64,000 nt of DNA from Nocardioides sp. HDW12B (GCF_011299595.1 NZ_CP049867.1:3224001-3288000), one strand, 5' to 3'; positions 19,576-29,327 are shown, numbered from the stretch's first letter. A program made the numbers and translations. The notes: generated by a model from the letters alone, not told the origin.

Positions 19576-20972
19576 GCGCCCCGCTCGACACCGACGAGAC
19601 CCGCACCGAGCACGACAGCATGGGAGAGGTCCAGGTGCCCCGGGACGCGCTCTGGCGGGCGCAGACCCAGCGGGCGGTCGAGAACTTCCCGATCTCCGGC
19701 GTCGGGCTCGAGCACGAGCACGTGCAGGCGCTGGCCTACGTCAAGGCCGCCGCGGCCCGCGTCAACGGGCGGCTGGGGATCCTCGACGACGACGTCGCCG
19801 AAGCGGTCCGCACCGCGGCCCTCGAGGTCGCCGGCGGCGAGCACCTCGACCACTTCCCCGTCGACGTGTTCCAGACCGGCTCGGGCACCAGCTCGAACAT
19901 GAACATGAACGAGGTGCTGGCCTCGCTGGCCTCGCGGGCCGGCACCGAGGCCCACCCCAACGACCACGTCAACGCCAGCCAGTCCAGCAACGACGTCTTC
20001 CCGACCTCGATCCACGTCGCGGCCACCCGCTCGGCCACCCTCCACCTGCTGCCCGCGCTGGACCACCTCGCCACCGCCCTGGAGGCCAAGGCCGAGGAGT
20101 TCGCCGACACCGTGAAGTCGGGCCGCACCCACCTCATGGACGCCACCCCGGTGATGCTCGGCCAGGAGTTCTCCGGGTACGCCGCCATCGTGCGGCTGGG
20201 CATCGACCGCGTGCGCAGCAGCCTGCCGCGGGTCGCCTCGCTGCCGCTGGGCGGCACGGCGGTCGGGACCGGCATCAACACGCCCGAGGGCTTCCCGGCG
20301 GCGGTGATCGAGGAGCTCGCCGAGCTGACCGACCTGCCCTTCACGGAGGCGGAGAACCACTTCGAGGCCCAGGGCGGGCGCGACGCGCTCGTGGAGCTGT
20401 CGGGGCAGCTGCGCACCCTCGCGGTCGGTGTCACCAAGATCTGCAACGACCTGCGGTGGATGTCCTCGGGGCCGCGCACCGGGCTGGCCGAGATCGCCCT
20501 GCCCGACCTCCAGCCGGGCTCCAGCATCATGCCCGGCAAGGTGAACCCGGTGCTGCCGGAGGCCACGCTCATGGTGTGCGCCCAGGTCGTCGGCAACGAC
20601 GCCACGGTCGCCTTCGCCGGCGCGAGCGGCTCCTTCGAGCTCAACGTGATGATGCCGGTCATGGCCCGCAACCTGCTCGAGTCGATCCGGCTGCTGGCCA
20701 ACGCCTCGACGCTGCTGGCCGACCGCTGCATCGACGGGATCACCGCCCACGAGGAGCGGATGCTGACCTACGCCGAGTCCTCCCCGTCGGTCGTGACGCC
20801 GCTGAACCGCTACATCGGCTACGAGAACGCCGCCAAGGTCGCCAAGACCGCGCTGGCCGAGGAGAAGACCATCAAGGAGGTCGTCCTGGCGATGGGGTTC
20901 GTGGAGAACGGCGACCTCACCGAGGAGCAGCTCGACGCCGCGCTCGACGTACGCCGCATGACGCGTCCCTGA
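19572..20972 (+). CDS. fumC: Fumarate hydratase class II
   Basis: 466 residues, normal for the oxygen-stable homotetrameric fumarase of the TCA cycle. The signature [11 protein letters not shown] is at 316-326, with the catalytic Ser in that loop. [16 protein letters not shown] (about 102-117), [14 protein letters not shown] and [12 protein letters not shown] are the other conserved active-site regions. It is probably translated together with the SAM-binding protein. Its M. tuberculosis counterpart (Rv1098c, from memory) occupies the same slot near glpX, so this is the ancestral fumarase and the class I gene is the insert. Confidence 0.95.
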   Translation: MSAPLDTDETRTEHDSMGEVQVPRDALWRAQTQRAVENFPISGVGLEHEHVQALAYVKAAAARVNGRLGILDDDVAEAVRTAALEVAGGEHLDHFPVDVFQTGSGTSSNMNMNEVLASLASRAGTEAHPNDHVNASQSSNDVFPTSIHVAATRSATLHLLPALDHLATALEAKAEEFADTVKSGRTHLMDATPVMLGQEFSGYAAIVRLGIDRVRSSLPRVASLPLGGTAVGTGINTPEGFPAAVIEELAELTDLPFTEAENHFEAQGGRDALVELSGQLRTLAVGVTKICNDLRWMSSGPRTGLAEIALPDLQPGSSIMPGKVNPVLPEATLMVCAQVVGNDATVAFAGASGSFELNVMMPVMARNLLESIRLLANASTLLADRCIDGITAHEERMLTYAESSPSVVTPLNRYIGYENAAKVAKTALAEEKTIKEVVLAMGFVENGDLTEEQLDAALDVRRMTRP

Positions 20973-20998
20973 AGCCGCGCGGGGCACGGAGCGGCACG

Positions 20999-21043
20999 AA
21001 AAAGGGCTCGACCCCGCCACGCACGAGGCGTGACGGGGCCGAG
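20999..21043 (-). terminator. Rho-independent terminator of the transglycosylase-like gene
   Basis: A stem of about 16 bp (21007-21022 with 21028-21043, two mismatches or wobbles) around a 5-nt loop is followed, read on the minus strand, by five T residues (A at 20999-21003). It lies about 95 nt after the stop of the minus-strand gene. It can also act on fumC from the other side as a hairpin. Confidence 0.75.
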
Positions 21044-21137
21044 GCGGTTGGTGGGGGGATACCAACCGCAGACCGGTCCCGGAGGGGATGTGGACCGGTC
21101 GTTCGGGGGCAGGCGCCGTTGCGCCCGGGGTCGACGG

Positions 21138-21857
21138 TCAGTACCAGCCGTTGGCCTGGGAGTGGCTCCAGGCGCTGCACGGGCTGCCGTAGCGCTCCGC
21201 GATGTAGCCCAGGCCCCACTCGATCTGGGTGGCCGGGTTGGTCTCCCAGTCGGCGCCGGCACTGGCCATCTTCGAGCCGGGCAGCGCCTGCGGGATGCCG
21301 TACGCCGAGCTGGTGGGGTTGGCGGCCTGGGGGTCCCAGCCGCTCTCCTTGACCCACAGGGAGTCGAGGCAGCCGAACTCGCTGGAGGACCAGCCGTAGT
21401 CGGCGAGCATGGCCTGCGCGATCTCGCGCGGGTCGCCCAGCTCGACGGTCCGGGTGCGGGACTCCTGCGGGCCGGGGCGGGCCTCGGCGCGCAGGGCCTG
21501 GGCCTTGGCCGGGTCGGCGGCGCGGCCGCCCGAGCGGGAGAGCCGCTCGTCGCCGCGGGACTCGGCCAGCCGAGCCAGCTCCGCGGCGTTCGGCGTCGGC
21601 AGCACGACGTCGGTGGTGCTCGCCGCGGTCCGGGCGACGACGGGCTCGTCGGAGGTCTCGGCGCTGAGCGCGGTGGCGCCGACGACGACGCCGGCGAGGA
21701 CGGCGGTCAGCGCGACGCCGCGACGCACGCGGCGGCCGAGCTGGAGGGAGGCTCCAGGGCGGTCGTCGGTCGTCCCCGCGTCAGGCGCGGAGGACTCGAC
21801 GGAGGTCGCGGTCAGGTCGGACAGGTGCTTCGGCGTTCGGTTCGGACGCAGGGGCAC
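21138..21857 (-). CDS. Secreted lytic-transglycosylase-like protein
   Basis: 239 residues. A positively charged N-terminal region of about 45 residues precedes a hydrophobic helix (about 48-66, ending ALSAE), so it is secreted or membrane anchored. A variable Ala/Arg/Glu-rich stretch leads to an SLT-like catalytic domain. AQAMLADYGWSSSEFGCLDSLWVKESGWDPQA contains the likely catalytic Glu (WVKES), and AYGIPQALPGSKMA and the ending SHSQANGWY are family marks. It probably cleaves peptidoglycan during growth, like other actinobacterial members. GTG 21857 lacks a good Shine-Dalgarno sequence, so the start is uncertain. Confidence 0.82.
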   Translation of the reverse strand: MPLRPNRTPKHLSDLTATSVESSAPDAGTTDDRPGASLQLGRRVRRGVALTAVLAGVVVGATALSAETSDEPVVARTAASTTDVVLPTPNAAELARLAESRGDERLSRSGGRAADPAKAQALRAEARPGPQESRTRTVELGDPREIAQAMLADYGWSSSEFGCLDSLWVKESGWDPQAANPTSSAYGIPQALPGSKMASAGADWETNPATQIEWGLGYIAERYGSPCSAWSHSQANGWY

Positions 21858-22190
21858 AACTCACTCACAGACGGTGGACGACAAGGTCATCGGCGCTCCG
21901 AGTGGCACCGGGGCCGCGCCTCGACGGACGCGGGGTGAACCACCACCATGACCCGATGTCGGTCGATCGTCCAAATCCTCCGGCTGTGAGGTGAGTCGCG
22001 CGTGACCCTGCGCGTCGTCGGTCGTTGGGACCGGTCCGACCGGGGTCGGCGCCACCTCTGTCACACCTGCACCGGTCGTCACGGCCCTGGTGATCCAGAT
22101 CTCGTCGCACGCGATCGGCGGAGCCGATCGGCAGCGACACGCGAGCGGGGGTAGAGCCGGCCCGCCCGGCCCACCCCCGCCCGACGTACC
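21858..22190. other. Gene-free 333-bp stretch upstream of the transglycosylase gene
   Basis: No coding sequence is credible here. It holds the promoter and leader of the minus-strand transglycosylase gene, a perfect hairpin CGATCGGC-GGA-GCCGATCG at 22112-22130, and a GC-rich hairpin just after phoH (22145-22180). I checked for a ydaO-type c-di-AMP riboswitch, which precedes related genes in actinobacteria, and did not find its consensus. Confidence 0.5.
22145..22180 (-). terminator. Hairpin after phoH
   Basis: GCGGGGGT (22145-22152) pairs with ACCCCCGC (22173-22180), and an inner GCCGG/CCGGC continues the stem. It starts 11 nt after the phoH stop on the minus strand and lacks a U-tract. Confidence 0.5.
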
Positions 22191-23549
22191 TCAGACGACG
22201 ACGCTCTCGAGCAGGTCGGTGACCAGCGCCGCGATGGGCGAGCGCTCGGAGCGGGTCAGCGTGACGTGGGCGAAGAGCGGGTGGCCCTTGAGCTTCTCGA
22301 CCACCGCCACGATGCCGTCGTGGCGTCCGACCCGCAGGTTGTCGCGCTGCGCGACGTCGTGGGTCAGGACCACCTTGGAGTTCGCCCCGATGCGCGAGAG
22401 CACGGTGAGCAGCACGTTGCGCTCCAGCGACTGGGCCTCGTCGACGATGACGAAGGCGTCGTGCAGCGAGCGGCCGCGGATGTGCGTCAGCGGCAGCACC
22501 TCGAGCATCCCGCGGTCGAGGACCTCGTCGATCACGGCCGGGGAGGTCATCGCACCCAGGGTGTCGAAGACCGCCTGCGCCCACGGCGACATCTTCTCGC
22601 TCTCGGAGCCGGGCAGGTAGCCGAGCTCCTGGCCGCCGACGGCGTACAGCGGACGGAACACCACGACCTTCTTGTGGTGCCCGCGCTCGAGGACGGCCTC
22701 GAGACCCGCGCACAGGGCGAGCGCGGACTTGCCGGTGCCCGCGCGACCGCCGAGCGACACGATGCCGACGTCGGGGTCGAGCAGCAGGTCCAGCGCGACG
22801 CGCTGCTCCGCCGAGCGCCCGTGCAGCCCGAAGGCCTCCCGGTCGCCGCGCACCAGCTGCACGCCCTTGTCGGGCGTCACCCGACCGAGGGCGCTGCCGC
22901 GCTCGGAGAGCAGCACGAGACCGGTGTGGCACGGCAGCTCGGCCGCCTCCTCGAGGTCGACCCTGCCGGCGTCGTAGAGGTCGTCGACGTCCGCGGCGGC
23001 CACCTCGACCTCGACCATGCCGGTCCACCCCGACTCGGGCGCCAGCTCGGCGCGGTACTCCTCGGCGTCGAGGCCGACCGCCGAGGCCTTGATCCGCAGC
23101 GGCATGTCCTTGCTGACCAGCGTGACCCGGGCGCCCTCGTTGGCGAGGTTCTGCGCCACCGCGAGGATCCGGGTGTCGTTGTCGCCGAGCCGGAAGCCCG
23201 AGGGCAGCGATGTGGGGTCGGTGTGGTTCAGCTCGACGCGGACCGTCCCGCCCGCGTCGCCGATCGGCACCGCCCGGTCGAGCCGGCCGTTCTCGACCCG
23301 CAGCTCGTCGAGGCGTCGCAGCGCGGCGCGGGCGAAGTAGCCGAGCTCGGGGTGGTGGCGCTTGGCCTCCAGCTCGGTGACCACGACCACCGGGAGGACG
23401 ACCTCGTGCTCATCGAACCGGCCCAGGGCGGCCGGGTCGGCGAGGAGGACGCTCGTGTCCAGGACGTAGGTCCGCGGACCGTCCGGGTGGGGCGTGCCGG
23501 TCGCGTCCGGGACGGAGGCGGCCGATGAGGCGCTGCGTACGTGAGCCAC
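22191..23549 (-). CDS. PIN-PhoH fusion ATPase (PhoH2 type)
   Basis: 452 residues. The N-terminal PIN ribonuclease domain (about 25-165) has acidic residues in YVLDTSVLL (D31), VVTELE and the later GDNDTRILA. The C-terminal PhoH ATPase/helicase domain (about 240-452) has Walker A GRAGTGKS (268-275) and Walker B FVIVDEAQ (about 367-373). Mycobacterial PhoH2 with this layout is described as a sequence-specific RNA helicase and ribonuclease; here I infer the same. The GTG at 23549 has GAGGAG 6 nt upstream, so this gene is not leaderless. The longer frame adds 10 residues without support. Confidence 0.9.
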   Translation of the reverse strand: MAHVRSASSAASVPDATGTPHPDGPRTYVLDTSVLLADPAALGRFDEHEVVLPVVVVTELEAKRHHPELGYFARAALRRLDELRVENGRLDRAVPIGDAGGTVRVELNHTDPTSLPSGFRLGDNDTRILAVAQNLANEGARVTLVSKDMPLRIKASAVGLDAEEYRAELAPESGWTGMVEVEVAAADVDDLYDAGRVDLEEAAELPCHTGLVLLSERGSALGRVTPDKGVQLVRGDREAFGLHGRSAEQRVALDLLLDPDVGIVSLGGRAGTGKSALALCAGLEAVLERGHHKKVVVFRPLYAVGGQELGYLPGSESEKMSPWAQAVFDTLGAMTSPAVIDEVLDRGMLEVLPLTHIRGRSLHDAFVIVDEAQSLERNVLLTVLSRIGANSKVVLTHDVAQRDNLRVGRHDGIVAVVEKLKGHPLFAHVTLTRSERSPIAALVTDLLESVVV

Positions 23550-23848
23550 TGGTTGCTCCTCGCGAGACCGCACGCGCACTCGGCGCCCGGCCTCAGATCG
23601 TTGTCTGGAACCGGGACCGGGCCCGAAAGTCCGAGTGCGGACCTCCGGATGGTGCTGGATCGTGAGCTCTCACGAACGGGCCTCCCGTCGCCCCGGGCTT
23701 CCCCACCCGGTGCTGCTGCCGACGCTACGACCGGGGGTCGTCGATCACGCGACGACACGCCTGACGACACGTGGCGTTCACGAGGCGAGTCGGGTCCGGT
23801 CGCGTCAGGTCGCGTCGGGCCGTGCTGTCGCGCTCGGGTCGCGTCGGG
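23550..23848. other. Gene-free stretch between phoH and uppS
   Basis: About 300 bp with no credible gene. It contains the phoH leader, an operator-like CGTGAG-CT-CTCACG (23661-23674), a 7-bp hairpin GTCGTCG/CGACGAC (23739-23758), and a run of imperfect GGTCGCGTC repeats near 23800-23850, next to the uppS stop. I see no strong promoter. Confidence 0.5.
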
Positions 23849-24634
23849 TCACTGACCGAAGCGGCGGTGGCGCACGGCGTACGCCCGGAGCGCGCGCAGG
23901 AAGTCCACGCGGCGGAAGTCGGGCCAGTAGGCCTCGCAGAAGTAGAACTCGCTGTGCGCGCTCTGCCAGAGCAGGAACCCGCCGAGCCGCTGCTCACCCG
24001 ACGTGCGGATGACGAGGTCCGGGTCGGGCTGGCCGCGGGTGTAGAGGTGCTCGGCGATGTGGTCGACGTCGAGGACCTCGGCCAGCTCCTCGATCGAGGT
24101 GCCCTGTCCGGCGTGGTGCTGCAGCAGGGACCGTACGGCGTCCGCGATCTCGCGCCGGCCGCCGTACCCGACGGCGATGTTGACCAGCGTGCCGTCGACG
24201 TCGTGCGTGGCGTCGGCGGCGTCCTTGAGGACCCGGGCCGTCGCGGGCGGCAGCAGGTCGAGCGCACCGACCGGGTTGATCCGCCAGTGGCCGGCGGCCG
24301 CGAGCTCGGTGACGACGTCCTCGATGATGCCCAGCAGCGGCGCGAGCTCCTCGGCGGGACGGTTCAGGTTGTCGGTCGACAGCAGCCACAGCGTGACCAC
24401 CTCGACGCCGAGGTCGTCGCACCAGGCCAGGAACGGCGAGATGTTCGCCGCGCCGGCGCGGTGGCCGGCGGCGGTGTCGGCGCCGACCGCGCGCGCCCAG
24501 CGTCGGTTGCCGTCGAGCATGACCCCCACGTGCTTGGGGAGCCGGTCGGACCCCAGCGTCTCCAGCTGACGCACCAGCCGGGCCTCGTAGGTGGGGTAGA
24601 GCACGCGCTTGGCCGCGTCCTTGAAGGTGCCCAC
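23849..24634 (-). CDS. uppS: Isoprenyl transferase (cis-prenyltransferase)
   Basis: 261 residues. HVGVMLDGNRRWAR carries the catalytic Asp (D41) and the diphosphate-binding loop. LWLLSTDNLNRPAEE and RTSGEQRLGGFLLWQSAHSEFYF contain the conserved Asn, Arg and Ser/Glu residues, and WPDFRRVDFLRAL closes the domain. It condenses IPP with an allylic primer to give cis-prenyl diphosphates for cell-wall lipid carriers. In M. tuberculosis the homologue next to the hemolysin III gene (Rv1086) makes the short Z,E-farnesyl product. The same context here suggests this may be the short-chain enzyme. GTG 24634 has TACGCT 6 nt upstream. Confidence 0.92.
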   Translation of the reverse strand: MGTFKDAAKRVLYPTYEARLVRQLETLGSDRLPKHVGVMLDGNRRWARAVGADTAAGHRAGAANISPFLAWCDDLGVEVVTLWLLSTDNLNRPAEELAPLLGIIEDVVTELAAAGHWRINPVGALDLLPPATARVLKDAADATHDVDGTLVNIAVGYGGRREIADAVRSLLQHHAGQGTSIEELAEVLDVDHIAEHLYTRGQPDPDLVIRTSGEQRLGGFLLWQSAHSEFYFCEAYWPDFRRVDFLRALRAYAVRHRRFGQ

Positions 24635-24640
24635 CGGCTC

Positions 24641-24646
24641 AGCGTA
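24641..24646 (-). promoter_or_regulatory. Leaderless -10 element of uppS
   Basis: On the minus strand TACGCT stands 6 nt before GTG 24634. Confidence 0.55.
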
Positions 24647-24723
24647 GCGACGAGGTGCCCGCTCCGGGGGCGCCTGCGGGTCCACCGATCCGGCCTTCGG
24701 CTGAAGCACCCACCTGGCGCCCG

Positions 24724-24729
24724 TACCCT
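24724..24729 (+). promoter_or_regulatory. Leaderless -10 element of the hemolysin III gene
   Basis: TACCCT stands 7 nt before ATG 24737 and favours that start over the ATG at 24752. Confidence 0.55.
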
Positions 24730-24736
24730 GGAGCCC

Positions 24737-25471
24737 ATGGAACGCCGACCGATGAGCCACCTGAGGCAGGACGCAGCGACCCACGCCGCCGATGCCGTGG
24801 ACTACCTCGGGGAGCACCTCGCCGCCGTCGTCGCGGAGGTCAAGCCCAAGCTCCGCGGGTGGCTGCACGCCGTGACCTCACCGCTCACGCTGGCCGCCGG
24901 CGTCGTGCTCATCGTGCTGTCCCCGACGGCCGCGAGCCGGGTCGGCTCGGCGGTCTTCATGGGCTCGGCGGTGCTGCTGTTCAGCGTCTCGGCGATCTAC
25001 CACCGGGGCACCTGGAGCCCGCGGGTCTGGTCGGCGCTGCAGCGCTTCGACCACGCGAACATCTTCCTGCTGATCGCCGGCAGCTACACCCCGTTCACGC
25101 TGCTGCTGCTCGACGGCGCCACCCGCACGGTGATGCTGAGCGTCGTCTGGGGCGGTGCCGGCCTCGGCGTCGCGCTGCGGCTGTTCTGGCGCACGGCCCC
25201 GCGGTGGGCCTTCGTCCCGATCTACCTCGCGCTGGGCTGGGCCGCGGTCTTCGTCGCCCCCCAGTTCGCGGCCTCGGCCAGCACCGCGGTCATCGTGCTC
25301 ATCGCCGCCGGCGGCCTGCTCTACACGGTCGGCGGGGTCGTCTACGGCTTCCGCAAGCCCGACCCGTTCCCGTCGTGGTTCGGCTTCCACGAGGTGTTCC
25401 ACACCCTCACCATCGCGGCGTTCACCACCCACTACGTGGGCGTCTCGCTCGCGACGTACTCCCTGCGCTGA
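24737..25471 (+). CDS. Hemolysin III family membrane protein (TrhA/YqfA-like)
   Basis: 244 residues with seven predicted transmembrane helices in the PAQR/HlyIII superfamily. The motifs are H in the first helix region (GWLHAVTSPL), SAIYHRGTW, RFDHANIFLLIAGSYTPFTLL and FHEVFHTLTIAAFTTHY. The conserved Ser, His and Asp residues form a metal-binding site in relatives. Members may affect membrane energetics or lipid composition; lytic activity is not implied. It is divergent from uppS with 102 nt between them, as in mycobacteria (Rv1085c). Confidence 0.9.
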   Translation: MERRPMSHLRQDAATHAADAVDYLGEHLAAVVAEVKPKLRGWLHAVTSPLTLAAGVVLIVLSPTAASRVGSAVFMGSAVLLFSVSAIYHRGTWSPRVWSALQRFDHANIFLLIAGSYTPFTLLLLDGATRTVMLSVVWGGAGLGVALRLFWRTAPRWAFVPIYLALGWAAVFVAPQFAASASTAVIVLIAAGGLLYTVGGVVYGFRKPDPFPSWFGFHEVFHTLTIAAFTTHYVGVSLATYSLR

Positions 25472-25486
25472 CCCCCGCCCTTCTCG

Positions 25487-25560
25487 CATGTAACGCGGGG
25501 TTATGGACGGGTCACTCGGGGCGCACGCCTTGGGCGGCGTCCATAACCCCGCGTTACATG
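25487..25560. repeat. Perfect 22-bp inverted repeat with 30-nt loop
   Basis: The arms at 25487-25508 (CATGTAACGCGG...) and 25539-25560 (...CCGCGTTACATG) are perfectly complementary over 22 bp. The element begins 16 nt after the hemolysin III stop. It could end that transcript, or it could be a dispersed palindromic element. Confidence 0.9.
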
Positions 25561-25728
25561 TGTCCGGGTGTCTGGGGTGTGAGCCCGTGAGGCCTGTGAG
25601 GTCGTGAGGAAAAGTTGACCTCGAGGAGACGCCGGACGGTCCGAGCCGGAAACCTTCGCGCACCAGATTGATGCCCGGCGCGGTGATCGCGCCCCTCGAC
25701 GCGCATCACCTGCGAAGGAGCACGACCA

Positions 25729-27225
25729 GTGGCCACCCTCCACGACGCCCCCACGACCCGGACCGAGCCGGGCCCGGACGCCCCGGCCCGGCGCACCCGC
25801 CGCTGGATCGACGACTGGCGCCCCGACGACACCGACTTCTGGGAGGGCGGCGGCAAGAAGGTCGCCCGCCGCAACCTGCTCTGGTCGATCTTCGCCGAGC
25901 ACCTCGGCTTCTCGGTCTGGCTGATCTGGAGCGTCTCGGCCGCCCTGCTCCTGGCCACCGGCTTCGACTTCACCCCGCAGCAGCTCTTCCTGCTGGTGGC
26001 CGCGCCCAACCTCGTCGGTGCGCTGATCCGGGTGCCCTACACGTTCGCGGTGCCGACGTTCGGCGGCCGCAACTGGACCGTCGTCAGCGCGCTGCTGCTG
26101 CTGGTACCGACCCTGCTCTTCGTCTGGGCCGTGCAGAACCCCCAGACGCCGTACTGGGCCTTCGTCGCGATCGCAGCCACCGCCGGCCTCGGCGGCGGCA
26201 ACTTCGCCTCCTCGATGGCCAACATCAACGCCTTCTACCCCGCCGACAAGAAGGGCGCCGCCCTCGGGCTCAACGCCGCCGGCGGCAACCTCGGCGTCTC
26301 GGTCATCCAGTTCTTCCTGCCGATCGTCGTCGGCGGCGCGGGCGCCTTCGGCCTGGTCGCGGCGTCCGGCTCGATCCACCTCGAGCGCGCCGGCTGGCTG
26401 TACGTCGCTCTCGCGGTGGTCGCTGCCCTGGCGGCGTACTTCCTCATGGACAACCTGGGCACGGCCACCGCCTCGACCAAGCAGACCGCGGCCGTGGTGA
26501 AGCGGCCCCAGACCTGGGTGATGTCGGTGCTCTACATCGGCACCTTCGGGTCGTTCATCGGCTACTCCGCGGCGATGCCGCTGCTGATCAAGCTGAACTT
26601 CTGGGTGCCGGCCGGCGGTCCGACGGGCACCGGCATCAACTTCGCCTACTTCGCCTTCCTCGGCGCGCTGATCGGCTCCTTCACCCGGCCCTTCGGCGGA
26701 TGGCTGGCCGACCGCTTCGGCGGCGCCCGCGTCACCGTCGGCGCCTTCCTGGTGATGATGGCCGGCACCGTCGTGGTGCTGTGGACGCTGACCCGTCTGA
26801 CGCCCAACCCCGAGGCGCTGGCCGCGGTGGCGCAGGACAACACCTCGTGGTTCCCGCTGTTCCTCGGCTCCTTCATGGTCGTGTTCGCCGCGACCGGCGT
26901 GGGCAACGGCTCGACGTACCGCATGATCCCGGCGATCTGGCGCCACCGGGCCGAGAAGGCCACCCTGCCGGGCACCCCCGACCGCGAGCTGTCGCTGGCC
27001 GCGGCGGTCAAGGAGAGCAGCGCGGCCGTCGGCATCATCGGCGCCGTCGGCGCGCTCGGCGGCTTCGGGATCCCGATGATGTTCGGCGCCCCCTGGATCG
27101 ACGACCCGGTCTCGGCGGTCCGCACCGCGTTCGTGCTCTTCATCGGCTACTACGCCCTCTGCGCGCTCGTCACCTGGGCGGTCTACCTGCGACGCGGCGC
27201 CGCGCTCGCCGAGGCCGGGGTCTGA
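25729..27225 (+). CDS. narK: Nitrate/nitrite transporter (NarK family, MFS)
   Basis: 498 residues with about 12 transmembrane helices. The two nitrate-signature glycine-rich motifs are present: AAGGNLGVSVIQFFLP in the first half and AAAVKESSAAVGIIGAVGALGGFG in the second. R at LIRVPYTFAVPTFGGRNWT and R at GNGSTYRMIPAIW correspond to the nitrate-binding arginines of NarK/NrtA-type transporters. A GAAGGAG Shine-Dalgarno precedes GTG 25729. Its stop overlaps the nitrate reductase start (TGATG). It is the first gene of the nitrate-assimilation island and would bring in nitrate for the enzymes downstream. Confidence 0.93.
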   Translation: MATLHDAPTTRTEPGPDAPARRTRRWIDDWRPDDTDFWEGGGKKVARRNLLWSIFAEHLGFSVWLIWSVSAALLLATGFDFTPQQLFLLVAAPNLVGALIRVPYTFAVPTFGGRNWTVVSALLLLVPTLLFVWAVQNPQTPYWAFVAIAATAGLGGGNFASSMANINAFYPADKKGAALGLNAAGGNLGVSVIQFFLPIVVGGAGAFGLVAASGSIHLERAGWLYVALAVVAALAAYFLMDNLGTATASTKQTAAVVKRPQTWVMSVLYIGTFGSFIGYSAAMPLLIKLNFWVPAGGPTGTGINFAYFAFLGALIGSFTRPFGGWLADRFGGARVTVGAFLVMMAGTVVVLWTLTRLTPNPEALAAVAQDNTSWFPLFLGSFMVVFAATGVGNGSTYRMIPAIWRHRAEKATLPGTPDRELSLAAAVKESSAAVGIIGAVGALGGFGIPMMFGAPWIDDPVSAVRTAFVLFIGYYALCALVTWAVYLRRGAALAEAGV

Positions 27226-29327
27226 TGACGGGCACCCCGCGTGGCGCCTCCCCCGGGGCGGCGGCGGGCACGGCCGTCGAGACGCACTGCCCCTACTGCT
27301 CCCTGCAGTGCGGGATGCGGCTGGCCGGTCGTCGCACCCTCGAGGTGCGGCCGTGGGAGGAGTTCGCGGTCAACGAGGGCGGCCTGTGCCGCAAGGGCTG
27401 GACGGCGGCCGGGCTCACCGGCCACCGCGAGCGGCTCACCACCCCGCTGGTGCGCGACCGCGCCACCGGCGAGCTGCGTCCGGTCGGCTGGGAGGCCGCG
27501 CTCGACCTGGTCGCCGAGCGGCTGGGCACGATCCGGGACACCCACGGCAACGACGCCGTCGGGGTCTTCGGGGGCGGCGGCCTGACCAACGAGAAGGCCT
27601 ACCTGCTCGGCAAGTTCGCCCGGGTCGCGCTCGGCACCAGCCAGGTCGACTACAACGGCCGCTGGTGCATGAGCTCGGCGGCCTCGGCGGCCAACCGCGC
27701 CTTCGGCGTCGACCGCGGCCTGCCCTTCCCGCTGGCCGACGTCGAGCAGACCGACGTGCTCGTGCTCGTCGGGTCGAACCTCGCCGAGACCATGCCCCCG
27801 GCGGCCCGCCACCTCGACCGGCTCCGCGCCCGCGGCGGTCGCGTGGTCGTGATCGACCCGCGGCGCACCCCGACCGCGGACCGCGCCGACGTGTTCCTCC
27901 AGCCCGTCCCCGGCACCGACCTCGCGCTCGCCCTCGGCGTCCTGCACCTGCTCGTCGCCGGCGGCCACGTCGCCGAGGAGTACGTCGACTCGCGCACGTC
28001 CGGCTTCGAGGCCGTCCGCGACTCGGTGGCGTCGTGGTGGCCGGAGCGCACCGAGCGGGTGACCGGGGTGGCGGCGACCGAGGTCCGCGCCCTCGCCGAC
28101 CTGCTCGCCGGTGCTCCCAAGGTCACCGTGCTGACCGCCCGCGGCGCCGAGCAGCACGCCCAGGGCTCCGACACCGTGCTGGCCTGGATCAACGTGGCGC
28201 TGGCGCTGGGCATGTGCGGGGAGCCGCACGCCGGCTACGGCTGCCTCACCGGGCAGGGCAACGGCCAGGGCGGCCGCGAGCACGGCCAGAAGGCCGACCA
28301 GCTGCCCGGCTACCGCTCCATCACGGACCCCGCGGCCCGGGCCCACGTGGCCGGCGTCTGGGGCGTCGACCCCGACAGCCTGCCCGGCGCGGGCCGCTCG
28401 GCGTACGAGCTGCTCGACGCGCTCGGCACCCCCACCGGCCCCCGCGCCCTGCTGGTGCACGGCTCCAACATCGCCGTCTCGGCCCCGAACGCCAGCCACG
28501 TCGTCGACCGTCTCGCCGCCCTCGACCTGCTCGTGGTCTGCGACCTCGTGCTGTCGGAGACCGCGGCGCTGGCCGACGTCGTGCTGCCCGTCACGCAGTG
28601 GTCGGAGGAGACCGGCACGATGACGAACCTCGAGGGTCGCGTGGTGCTGCGCCGCCAGGCCCGGTCGGCGCCCGAGGGCGTCCGCTCCGACCTCGACGTG
28701 CTCGCCGGCCTGGCCGAGCGGCTCGGCTGCACCGCTGCCTTCCCGACCGACCCGGAGGAGGCCTTCGCCGAGCTGGGACGAGCCTCGGCCGGTGGACCGG
28801 CCGACTACAGCGGCATCACCTACGACCGCATCACCGCCGAGCAGGGCGTGTTCTGGCCGTGCCCGGCGACCCCGGGCGAGGCCCACCCGGGCACCCCGCG
28901 GATGTTCACCGACCGCTTCGCCACCCCCGACGGCCGGGCCCGCTTCCTGGCCGTCGAGCACCGCGGCACCGCGGAGCCGGTCGACGCCGGGTTCCCGGTC
29001 CACCTGACCACCGGGCGGGTGCTCGGGCAGTACCAGTCCGGCGCCCAGACCCGCCGCGTCCGCGACCTGCCCGACACCGGGCCCTTCGTCGAGATGCACC
29101 CGATGCTCGCGGCGCGGCTCGGGGTCGCCGACGGGCTGCCGGTCACGCTGAGCACCCGCCGCGGCGAGCTCCGCGCCCCCGCCCGTGTGGTCGCCACCAT
29201 CCGCCCCGACACCGTCTTCGTGCCGTTCCACTGGCTCGGCGTCAACCGGCTCACCAACGACGCCCTCGACCCCGCCAGCCGGATGCCGGAGTTCAAGGTC
29301 TGCGCCGCGTCGGTGGTGGCGGCGTGA
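27225..29327 (+). CDS. Assimilatory nitrate reductase, molybdopterin catalytic subunit
   Basis: 700 residues, NarB/NasA type. An N-terminal [4Fe-4S] cluster is bound by C22-x2-C25-x3-C29 and C54 (HCPYCSLQCG, GGLCRKG). NGRWCMSSA near residue 148 carries the Cys that should ligate molybdenum. The body is a bis-MGD oxidoreductase (LVGSNLAETMPP, LTGQGNGQGGREHGQKADQLPGY), and the C-terminal molydopterin-binding domain contains HLTTGRVLGQYQSG. It reduces nitrate to nitrite in the cytoplasm. Unlike some NasA proteins it has no C-terminal BFD or flavin module; the FAD/BFD protein encoded next (GTGA overlap) probably passes electrons to it. Confidence 0.93.
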   Translation: MTGTPRGASPGAAAGTAVETHCPYCSLQCGMRLAGRRTLEVRPWEEFAVNEGGLCRKGWTAAGLTGHRERLTTPLVRDRATGELRPVGWEAALDLVAERLGTIRDTHGNDAVGVFGGGGLTNEKAYLLGKFARVALGTSQVDYNGRWCMSSAASAANRAFGVDRGLPFPLADVEQTDVLVLVGSNLAETMPPAARHLDRLRARGGRVVVIDPRRTPTADRADVFLQPVPGTDLALALGVLHLLVAGGHVAEEYVDSRTSGFEAVRDSVASWWPERTERVTGVAATEVRALADLLAGAPKVTVLTARGAEQHAQGSDTVLAWINVALALGMCGEPHAGYGCLTGQGNGQGGREHGQKADQLPGYRSITDPAARAHVAGVWGVDPDSLPGAGRSAYELLDALGTPTGPRALLVHGSNIAVSAPNASHVVDRLAALDLLVVCDLVLSETAALADVVLPVTQWSEETGTMTNLEGRVVLRRQARSAPEGVRSDLDVLAGLAERLGCTAAFPTDPEEAFAELGRASAGGPADYSGITYDRITAEQGVFWPCPATPGEAHPGTPRMFTDRFATPDGRARFLAVEHRGTAEPVDAGFPVHLTTGRVLGQYQSGAQTRRVRDLPDTGPFVEMHPMLAARLGVADGLPVTLSTRRGELRAPARVVATIRPDTVFVPFHWLGVNRLTNDALDPASRMPEFKVCAASVVAA

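Noticed and set aside
21858-22190. ydaO/c-di-AMP riboswitch upstream of the transglycosylase-like gene
   Set aside because: Such riboswitches precede related actinobacterial genes, but the conserved GC-rich blocks of the family are not recognisable in the correct orientation.
25618-25630. GlnR site upstream of narK (AC-N9-AC)
   Set aside because: Nitrate genes are often GlnR targets, but this minimal pattern is expected often by chance and the fuller GTNAC-N6-GNAAC consensus is not matched. A genome-wide GlnR motif model would be needed.
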